Assembly (NCBI GenBank): GCA_002171155.1
Contig: NHHF01000002.1
Coordinates: 1-8,652, forward strand
Length of the DNA: 8,652 bases
Direction of reading: 5' to 3'
Source: Betaproteobacteria bacterium TMED156
GTDB taxonomy: Bacteria; Pseudomonadota; Gammaproteobacteria; Burkholderiales; Burkholderiaceae_A
In this document: positions 3,397 through 8,652 of the stretch, piece by piece
How positions within the stretch are numbered: the first letter of the stretch is position 1
Layout: each line of letters begins with the position of its first letter
Translations under genes and position numbers: made by a program
Notes under the pieces: model-generated
Told to the model about the DNA's origin: nothing
The model's input: only the letters and a program-made list of their open reading frames with translations
The model's database searches: none

Positions 3397-3759
3397 ATGA
3401 AAGCTAAACAAATAAATGATGGCCTGATAACTTATCAGGCCATTGATAAAGAAAATATTCCCCGTGTTTATGGATACGGGGAAACTTTCGTTGAAGCTAA
3501 AAATCAATGTGTATTAGCTTTGGATGAATATCTTTTAAAAAAACGAAAGTCTATTCCAAACCCTGCTATTAATAGACTTTACATAAAAGATAACTATGAA
3601 ATAGTTTTAATTGATAAACAAGTCATTGATGAGTTTAATCACGTTAAAACTATTTTATTAGACTACCAAGACAAGACGGGGGTTGATGTTTCAAGAACCA
3701 TTGACCGCCTTGCTAATGATACTCAAATTAAAATATTGAAGGGGGTAATTAAAAAATGA
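3397..3759 (+). CDS. HicB-like hypothetical protein, 120 residues, in a highly structured message
   Basis: The first 50 residues recall the HicB antitoxin fold: strand LITYQAI, strand RVYGYGET, then a helix EAKNQCVLALDEYL. HicB partners normally pair with a small HicA toxin; none is recognisable next door, so this may be only a HicB-fold domain. The C-terminal half (residues 65-120) has a helix rich in basic and acidic residues (DVSRTIDRLANDTQIKILK) that could be a DNA-binding or dimer part. The ATG at 3397 follows the previous stop by one base, and the purine run AAAGAAAG upstream is inside the previous gene. The last four bases overlap the next start (ATGA). The coding sequence carries five successive hairpins (see findings). 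Confidence 0.65.
   Translation: MKAKQINDGLITYQAIDKENIPRVYGYGETFVEAKNQCVLALDEYLLKKRKSIPNPAINRLYIKDNYEIVLIDKQVIDEFNHVKTILLDYQDKTGVDVSRTIDRLANDTQIKILKGVIKK
3419..3443 (+). repeat. Near-continuous palindrome inside the HicB-like gene
   Basis: ATGGCCTGATAA (3419-3430) and TTATCAGGCCAT (3432-3443) are exact reverse complements separated by one base. This is the tightest inverted repeat in the window and lies eight codons into the gene. In DNA it is an operator-like dyad; in RNA it is a strong stem with the tip opened by a few bases. Confidence 0.75.
3458..3483 (+). repeat. Second hairpin of the HicB-like gene
   Basis: TTCCCCGT (3458-3465) pairs exactly with ACGGGGAA (3476-3483). In RNA three more pairs (two of them G-U) would leave a four-base loop. 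It is G+C-rich and unlike the local base use. Confidence 0.65.
3546..3580 (+). repeat. Third hairpin of the HicB-like gene
   Basis: AAAGTCTATT (3546-3555) is the exact reverse complement of AATAGACTTT (3571-3580), with a 15-base loop. Confidence 0.6.
3599..3655 (+). repeat. Fourth hairpin of the HicB-like gene
   Basis: AAATAGTTTTAA (3599-3610) is the exact reverse complement of TTAAAACTATTT (3644-3655). The 33-base loop can itself pair (TGATAAAC with GTTTAATCA, one bulge), which would make one long stem. Confidence 0.6.
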
Positions 3760-4094
3760 GTAAATCATATCCAATATGGAATAAAATCACGGCTTGTATC
3801 TATAAAAGTTCAAAATGTTATGGCGTTAAAAATGACGGCTTAAATGAAATTTTAATAGGTACAAGCAAAAGCAATTCACATGAATTTGTTCGAACCCGTG
3901 TAACTCATAAAAAACATAAAGACGGCAGTAGAACTTACCATTTTTATATTGATGAACAATTATATAAAACTGCTAAATTAATTGGAACTGACATCACAAT
4001 AAAAACGCAACCTGATTTTTTAGTTGGCGGTGTTTCCGAGCATAAACTAGAAAATAAAAAATCACAGCAATTAGAATTTAATTTTAATCAATAA
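3756..4094 (+). CDS. Conserved-looking hypothetical phage protein, 112 residues
   Basis: The product begins MSKSYPIWNKITACIYKSSK and ends in a polar tail (SQQLEFNFNQ). The N-terminal pattern 'YPIWN-x-x-TACIYKSSK-x-YG' followed by 'SNSHEF' is one I associate from memory with a small protein common in phage genomes, function unknown. Strand-like parts (EILIGTSKS, RTYHFYIDEQ) suggest a beta-rich fold. The ATG overlaps the stop of the previous gene (ATGA), and GAAGGGGG about seven bases upstream is a strong site inside that gene. It is the last gene before the terminator at 4103-4136. It could be a single-stranded nucleic-acid binder or decoy by its size, but nothing in the sequence shows this. 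Confidence 0.7.
   Translation: MSKSYPIWNKITACIYKSSKCYGVKNDGLNEILIGTSKSNSHEFVRTRVTHKKHKDGSRTYHFYIDEQLYKTAKLIGTDITIKTQPDFLVGGVSEHKLENKKSQQLEFNFNQ
3792..3866 (+). repeat. Long stem near the start of the 3756 gene
   Basis: The arm 3792-3807 can pair with 3850-3866: GCTTGTA with TACAAGC, continued by a G-U pair and CTATAAAA against TTTTAATAG with a single bulged A. This gives 16 base pairs enclosing about 42 bases. Confidence 0.5.
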
Positions 4095-4102
4095 AAAACC
4101 TG

Positions 4103-4136
4103 ACACGTCCCGCGATCCGCGGGGCGTGTTTTTTTT
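4103..4136 (+). terminator. Strong intrinsic terminator
   Basis: ACACGTCCCGCG (4103-4114) pairs with CGCGGGGCGTGT (4118-4129), with one T-G pair, loop ATC, and is followed by eight T (4129-4136). It lies eight bases after the stop of the 3756 gene. It ends the early rightward transcripts and separates them from the packaging genes. A run of A on the left side (4093-4098) could also let it work on the other strand. Confidence 0.9.
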
Positions 4137-4331
4137 GCGTGTATCTGCCACCAAAAAGAGATACTAAACAACAAAGCAAAATCGAAGATTTTTCTATTAT
4201 TAATAACCCTTAACTACAGAAAGGGATCCTAATATATGTATATAATGTTGGATTTATATGGTTAATGATGCTAAAAACGTTTTGAAGTTTTAAAAATATT
4301 CGGCTAAAAATTTTACAAAATTTTTTTTCAA
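4137..4331 (+). other. Gap between early terminator and terminase; no clear promoter
   Basis: No convincing gene is seen. A 6-bp hairpin (GTATCT 4141-4146 with AGATAC 4159-4164) follows the terminator. AGAAAGGG (4218-4225) precedes a nine-codon frame (4236-4265) that could be a leader peptide or chance. TATAAT stands at 4241-4246 but has no -35 at the usual distance. AAAATTTT occurs twice (4307-4314, 4317-4324) followed by more T, a weak A/T-only hairpin just before the terminase start. The late genes may need a phage or modified host factor, or be reached by read-through. Confidence 0.4.
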
Positions 4332-5804
4332 ATGAAAGTAGACTTAGATAAAATAAAAAAATTACCACCTGACATTAGAGATAAGTTCTATAAAATATAT
4401 TTATTGAACGAGAAGAAGAAAAAAGAAAGTAAAATGCGTGATGATTTCTTGTCTTTTGTCAAACATGTGTGGCCTGATTTTGTTGAAGGTTATCATCACA
4501 AAATTATTGCACAAAAATTCAATGACCTTGCTTCAGGAAAAATTAAACGCTTAATCGTGAACATGCCACCACGACACACAAAATCTGAGTTTGCATCTTA
4601 CATTCTTCCAGCGTGGATGGTGGGCCGTAATCCAAAACTCAAGATTATTCAAACAACACACACTGCAGAACTTGCTGTTAGGTTTGGTCGTAAAGCAAAA
4701 TCACTTTTAGATTCTTCAGAGTATCAACAAATATTTAGCACAAGACTGCGTGAAGATTCACAAGCAGCAGGACGTTGGGAAACGGCGCAAGGCGGTGAAT
4801 ACTTTGCAGCGGGTGTTGGCGGTGCAATCACGGGCCGTGGTGCGGATCTCTTGATTATTGATGACCCACACTCGGAACAAGATTCAATGAACATGGGTGC
4901 ATTAGAACGAGCTTACGAGTGGTACACCTCGGGTCCACGTCAACGTTTGCAACCGGGCGGATCAATCGTGGTTGTGATGACAAGGTGGAATACAAAAGAT
5001 TTAACTGGAGCACTCATCAGGGCTCAAGGAGAAGTAAAAGCTGATCAATGGGAAGTGGTTGAGTTTCCTGCCATCATGCCATCAGGAGAACCTTGTTGGC
5101 CAGAGTATTGGGAGATCGATGAATTAGAAAAACAAAAAGCATCTCTACCTTTGTCAAAATGGAATGCACAGTGGATGCAAAATCCAACTTCAGAAGAAGG
5201 AGCGATTATTAAACGTGAGTGGTGGAGAGATTGGGAAAATGAAACACTTCCTCCTCTACAACACGTTATCCAATCTTACGATACGGCGTTTATGAAAAAA
5301 AGTTCTGCTGACTATTCTGCTATTACAACGTGGGGCGTGTTCCAAGAAAATGAGGACAGTGGTCCTCAACTCTTGCTTATGGATGCAGTTAAAGAACGTT
5401 TCGAGTTCCCTGAACTACGGCGCGTGGCTAAAGAACAATACGATTACTGGCAACCTGAAACAGTTTTGGTCGAGGCTAAAGCATCAGGGCTCCCGCTCAC
5501 TTACGAATTACGTAAGATGGGTATACCAGTTATTAACTTTACACCTAGCAAAGGGAATGATAAGCATACAAGAGTTAACTCAGTTGCACCTCTATTTGAA
5601 AGTGGATGCATATGGGCGCCCACTCATAAAGAGTTTGCACAAGAGGTAATTGAAGAGTGTGCAGCTTTTCCTCATGGAGACCATGATGACTTGGTCGATT
5701 CCATGACTCAAGCTGTTATGCGATTTAGACAGGGAGGTTTAATTAGTCACCCAGAGGATTATTTAGATGAACCTGTGCAACAAGCGAGGAGAACGTATTA
5801 TTAA
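4332..5804 (+). CDS. terL: Terminase large subunit (packaging ATPase and nuclease)
   Basis: The 490-residue protein packages phage DNA: it powers translocation through the portal and cuts the concatemer. The ATPase domain shows a deviant Walker A, MPPRHTKSEF (residues 78-87), and Walker B LLIIDDP (173-179). MTRWN (216-220) is the usual coupling motif. The C-terminal RNase H-like nuclease shows SYDTAF with D317, VEAKASG with E381, and HDDLVDS with D452/D453 and D456. All key residues are present, and the length is typical for this branch. The start at ATG 4332 keeps the family's N-terminal helix (LPPDIRDKFYKIYLLNE) before RDDFLSFVKHVWP. There is no ribosome binding site, only a run of T. An internal ATG at codon 35 has AGAAAG upstream but would lose that helix. 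The next gene begins within the stop codon. No small subunit is recognised nearby. Confidence 0.95.
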   Translation: MKVDLDKIKKLPPDIRDKFYKIYLLNEKKKKESKMRDDFLSFVKHVWPDFVEGYHHKIIAQKFNDLASGKIKRLIVNMPPRHTKSEFASYILPAWMVGRNPKLKIIQTTHTAELAVRFGRKAKSLLDSSEYQQIFSTRLREDSQAAGRWETAQGGEYFAAGVGGAITGRGADLLIIDDPHSEQDSMNMGALERAYEWYTSGPRQRLQPGGSIVVVMTRWNTKDLTGALIRAQGEVKADQWEVVEFPAIMPSGEPCWPEYWEIDELEKQKASLPLSKWNAQWMQNPTSEEGAIIKREWWRDWENETLPPLQHVIQSYDTAFMKKSSADYSAITTWGVFQENEDSGPQLLLMDAVKERFEFPELRRVAKEQYDYWQPETVLVEAKASGLPLTYELRKMGIPVINFTPSKGNDKHTRVNSVAPLFESGCIWAPTHKEFAQEVIEECAAFPHGDHDDLVDSMTQAVMRFRQGGLISHPEDYLDEPVQQARRTYY

Positions 5805-5947
5805 TGGGAGATATATCTAAACGAGGTCGTGGAGCTATTTTAAAAGGTGGACAACTCCCTATTGAAATTAAACCAAAACCTGGACTAGAGGACACTAAAA
5901 AATATTTAAAAAATCTTCGTAAGAAAAGAAGAGATCAAGGAAAATGA
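5804..5947 (+). CDS. Small basic protein between terminase and portal, 47 residues
   Basis: The frame starts at the ATG that overlaps the terminase stop (TAATG) and ends at TGA 5947. The product begins MGDISKRGRGAILKGGQLPI and ends with a strongly basic helix (KNLRKKRRDQGK). GAGGAGA stands about 12 bases upstream inside the terminase gene; translation is probably coupled. Its stop again overlaps the next start (ATGA). Similar tiny basic proteins occur between terminase and portal in related phages; the role is unknown. A DNA- or packaging-associated role would fit the charge and position but is inference. Confidence 0.6.
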   Translation: MGDISKRGRGAILKGGQLPIEIKPKPGLEDTKKYLKNLRKKRRDQGK

Positions 5948-6099
5948 TAGGCAAGAAATCAGGGCCCCCGCCTCTACGAGGACCTAACCCACAAGGCTTG
6001 AATATTGTTAAAAAAAAGAATACAACGAGAAGATTAGGGAAATTATATGGCAGAAATAGACAAATCATTACCAAACGTAAGACAAGAAATAAATCTTGA
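5944..6099 (+). CDS. Small basic proline-rich protein overlapping the portal gene
   Basis: The 51-residue frame starts at ATG 5944 (ATGA overlap) with AAGGAAA directly upstream and ends at TGA 6099, so its last 53 bases lie inside the portal gene in another frame. The N-terminus, SGPPPLRGPNPQGLNI, is a proline/glycine motif that I associate from memory with a small phage protein found beside the portal. The rest is almost all Arg, Lys and Asn (RRLGKLYGRNRQ). The overlap with the portal is unusually long for this window. The basic tail could bind DNA or RNA; nothing shows which. Real translation is likely from the motif and the start arrangement. Confidence 0.55.
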   Translation: MIGKKSGPPPLRGPNPQGLNIVKKKNTTRRLGKLYGRNRQIITKRKTRNKS

Positions 6100-8539
6100 T
6101 ACTGAAGAAGCTGTTGTAGAAGCAGAAAAAGAAACAGAACAGGCTCTTGAAGAAAAGCCTCCTGTTGATGTTCAACAAAATGAAGATGGTAGTGTAGACA
6201 TTAATTTTGAACCAAGTGCCATGAACCCCGGACAAGACTCTGGGCATTTCGCAAACCTTGCAGAACTTTTACCTGATGATGTGTTAGGAAGATTATCGTC
6301 AGTGTTGATGAATAATTATCGTGATTATAAAATGTCCAGAAAAGAATGGGAGAAGTCTTATACCAGTGGACTTGATTTATTAGGATTCAAATATGATTCT
6401 AGAACCGAACCTTTCAGAGGTGCGTCAGGTGCAACCCACCCTGTGTTAGCAGAAGCCGTGACCCAGTTTCAGGCTTTGGCGTACAAGGAATTATTACCTG
6501 CTGATGGTCCTGTAAGAACACAAATTTTAGGAGTGCAGGATCCAGTTAAAGAACAACAAGCAAGACGTGTAAAAGATTTTATGAACTATGAAATCATGAA
6601 CAACATTACAGATTACGAACCAGACTTTGACCAATTATTATTTTATTTACCTCTTGCAGGATCTGCGTTTAAAAAAGTTTACTACGATGAAGTTGAAGGT
6701 AAAGCTGTTTCTAAGTTTGTTCCTGCCGATGATTTAGTGGTTCCTTATTCTGCAACAACTTTAGAAGAAGCAGAATCAATCATCCATGTTGTTCGTATGT
6801 CAGAAAATGATTTACGAAAACAACAAGTGAATGGTTTTTACAGAGATATAGAATTAATGCCAGGACCTATGAATGAAACAGACGCAGAGAAAAAAGAAAG
6901 AGAACTCTCAGGTGAAAGAAAAACAAAAGAAGGAAATGTATTTACTTTATTAGAAGTTCACACAGAATTAGATTTAGAGGGTTTTGAAGATGTAAGTGTT
7001 GAAGGAGAGCCTACAGGAATTAAAATACCTTACATTGTAACTATTGAAGAAGCATCAGGACAAGTCTTATCCATTAGAAGAAATTTTGAAATAGGTGATA
7101 TTAAGAAAAAAAGAATATCTTATTTTGTGCATTTTAAATTTTTACCAGGATTAGGATTTTATGGTTTTGGTTTAATACATATGATCGGTGGATTATCTAG
7201 AACAGCCACCGCTGCGTTACGACAATTATTAGATGCAGGAACTTTATCTAATTTACCTGCAGGTTTTAAACAACGAGGTATTAGAATACGAGATGATGCA
7301 CAGTCAATACAACCAGGAGAATTTAGAGATGTAGATGCACCGGGTGGTAACATTAGAGATGCGTTTATGATGTTACCTTACAAGGAACCATCTCAGACAC
7401 TATTGAATTTAATGGGGGTCGTAGTACAAGCAGGTCAACGCTTTGCTTCAATAGCGGACTTGCAAGTGGGTGATGGGAATCAAGGAGCAGCTGTGGGCAC
7501 GACCGTGGCTCTCTTAGAAAGAGGAAGCCGTGTCATGTCGGCGATCCATAAAAGATTGTATGCATCACTCAAAGTAGAATTTAATTTATTAGCAAGAGTT
7601 TTCAAACTTTACCTACCAGCAGAATACCCCTATGACGTGGTAGGTGGGCAACGTGTTATCAAACAAGCTGACTTTGATGACAGAGTTGATATCTTGCCAG
7701 TTGCAGACCCGAACATTTTTTCACAGACGCAGCGTATCTCCCTTGCGCAGACGGAAATGCAACTGGCACAATCTAATCCTAACATACACAACATGTATCA
7801 AGTTTACCGACACATGTATGAAGCTCTTGGTGTAAAAAACATTGATGCCATTTTAAAACCACCGCCAATCCCTGTTCCAAAAGATCCAGCGTTAGAACAC
7901 ATTGATGCAATCGGTGCTGTGCCATTCCAAGCATTCCCGGGTCAAGATCACAGAGCCCATATTACTTCGCATTTAAATTTTATGGCAACTAACATGGCAC
8001 GAAATGCACCTATCGTTATGGCTGCGTTAGAGAAAAACATACTCGAGCACATTTCGATTATGGCTCAAGAACAAATTCAGTTAGAATTTAAAACTGAGTT
8101 ACAAGAATTAATGATGATGCAACAAAATCCACAAGCGATGATTAATCCTGAAATGCAAATGCAGGTAAAAATGTTAACAGAAAAAATAGAATCTAGAAAA
8201 GCTGTGTTGATTGCAGAAATGATGGATGAATTTATGAAGGAAGAGAAAAAAATTACTTCACAATTTGACAATGATCCTATTGCAAAACTAAGATCTAGAG
8301 AATTAGACCTTCGAGCACGTGATGATGAAAGAAAAAGAATGGAAGGTGAAGAAAAAATTAACCTAGATAAGATGAGAGCGATGATGAATCAGATGAATGT
8401 AGAGGAGAAACGTGAACAAAATGAAGAATTAGCTAAACTTAGAGCAAATACTTCAATTCAAAAAACAATTTTAAGCAAAACAATACCTTCAACAGACAGT
8501 ATTCCTAGTAATATTTCTATTATTCGAAAAGAGGACTAA
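6047..8539 (+). CDS. Portal protein, P22-like, 830 residues
   Basis: This protein forms the ring at the capsid vertex through which the terminase pumps DNA. The N-terminus (1-60) is acidic and probably disordered. The recognisable core runs from LAELLPDDVLGRL (71-83) through EPFRGASGATHPVLAEAVTQ (121-140) and LPADGPVRTQILG (150-162), typical of large podovirus-type portals. A Gly-rich stretch, FLPGLGFYGFGLIHMIGGL, follows near 366-384. The C-terminal part is rich in Met and Gln (near 690) and then a long charged helix (about 700-805), likely the barrel or a coiled coil. The length exceeds P22 gp1 (about 725), mainly from the two ends. AGGGAAATTAT precedes the ATG at 6047, inside the overlapping small gene. 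It follows terL as expected for a packaging module. The family call is from recall of sequence style. Confidence 0.85.
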   Translation: MAEIDKSLPNVRQEINLDTEEAVVEAEKETEQALEEKPPVDVQQNEDGSVDINFEPSAMNPGQDSGHFANLAELLPDDVLGRLSSVLMNNYRDYKMSRKEWEKSYTSGLDLLGFKYDSRTEPFRGASGATHPVLAEAVTQFQALAYKELLPADGPVRTQILGVQDPVKEQQARRVKDFMNYEIMNNITDYEPDFDQLLFYLPLAGSAFKKVYYDEVEGKAVSKFVPADDLVVPYSATTLEEAESIIHVVRMSENDLRKQQVNGFYRDIELMPGPMNETDAEKKERELSGERKTKEGNVFTLLEVHTELDLEGFEDVSVEGEPTGIKIPYIVTIEEASGQVLSIRRNFEIGDIKKKRISYFVHFKFLPGLGFYGFGLIHMIGGLSRTATAALRQLLDAGTLSNLPAGFKQRGIRIRDDAQSIQPGEFRDVDAPGGNIRDAFMMLPYKEPSQTLLNLMGVVVQAGQRFASIADLQVGDGNQGAAVGTTVALLERGSRVMSAIHKRLYASLKVEFNLLARVFKLYLPAEYPYDVVGGQRVIKQADFDDRVDILPVADPNIFSQTQRISLAQTEMQLAQSNPNIHNMYQVYRHMYEALGVKNIDAILKPPPIPVPKDPALEHIDAIGAVPFQAFPGQDHRAHITSHLNFMATNMARNAPIVMAALEKNILEHISIMAQEQIQLEFKTELQELMMMQQNPQAMINPEMQMQVKMLTEKIESRKAVLIAEMMDEFMKEEKKITSQFDNDPIAKLRSRELDLRARDDERKRMEGEEKINLDKMRAMMNQMNVEEKREQNEELAKLRANTSIQKTILSKTIPSTDSIPSNISIIRKED

Positions 8540-8541
8540 TT

Positions 8542-8652
8542 ATGGTTGATAAAAAACAGAAAAAAGTAGCAAAAACTATAAGAAAATTTAAAAAAGGTAA
8601 ATTAACTATTGGAAAATCAGATAAAAAGGTTAAAAATCGTAAACAAGCAATA
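8542..8652 (+). CDS. Small basic DUF6496-like protein, cut by window edge
   Basis: The frame starts at ATG 8542, two bases after the portal stop, with GAGGACTAATT upstream, and stays open for 37 codons to the edge. The visible part has the pattern KVAKTIRKFKKGKL followed by KKVKNRKQAI, which matches what I remember of DUF6496 ('KVMHEFK-G-L ... KKVTSRKQAIAI-L'), a small basic protein common near phage structural genes. Its function is unknown. The C-terminus is missing. Confidence 0.65.
   Translation, partial: MVDKKQKKVAKTIRKFKKGKLTIGKSDKKVKNRKQAI

Noticed and set aside
5350..5649. Rightward open frame of 99 codons inside the terminase gene
   Set aside because: It is an alternative frame within a clearly coding terminase nuclease domain, with no supporting start site.
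7159..7353. Leftward open frame inside the portal gene
   Set aside because: Antisense shadow of the portal; no ribosome binding site.
7644..7835. Rightward alternative frame inside the portal gene
   Set aside because: Shadow of the portal frame, no start signal.
8077..8271. Leftward open frame inside the portal gene
   Set aside because: Ile/Ser/Cys-rich antisense of the Met/Gln-rich portal segment.

Overview
The window looks like a piece of an AT-rich tailed-phage genome (or a prophage of the same kind). It holds a complete large terminase gene, a complete P22-type portal gene and the start of a gene downstream of the portal. Before them lies a crowd of very small genes, packed end to start, most with purine-rich ribosome binding sites. 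Low G+C, A-ending codons and the style of the terminase and portal suggest a marine phage of an AT-rich alphaproteobacterium such as SAR11. That host is inferred from composition and recalled family resemblance, not proven by anything in the window.

Layout. Positions 1-1515 are a leftward operon of eight tiny genes (one cut by the window edge) of 45-92 residues. Nearly all are preceded by the same AGAAAGGA-type site. A promoter with hexamers TTGACA and TAATAT and a 17-base spacer (1536-1564) drives it, and a second one with two consensus hexamers (294-321) sits inside it. One product is a clear two-CxxC zinc ribbon; the others are unrecognised. Positions 1516-1770 are the divergent control region. 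It contains the leftward promoter with tandem GACAAGC repeats, a G+C-rich islet with two hairpins, and a perfect 10-bp-arm palindrome touching the rightward TATAAT.

Positions 1771-3020 are rightward early genes: a possible DUF6927-like protein, three small unknowns, and a stand-alone PD-(D/E)XK/VRR-NUC-like nuclease whose start codon lies in a 12-bp stem. Positions 2941-3135 carry degenerate 7-base repeats that begin inside the nuclease gene. A new promoter (3170-3198) then leads into three genes (3228-4094) that end at a strong intrinsic terminator (4103-4136). The second of these has a HicB-like N-terminus, and its message is tiled with perfect inverted repeats.

Positions 4332-8652 are the packaging and head module: terminase large subunit, two tiny basic proteins, portal, and a DUF6496-like small basic protein cut by the right edge. 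The genes overlap or nearly abut, so they are probably one late transcript. No small terminase subunit, integrase, repressor, tRNA or CRISPR array was recognised.
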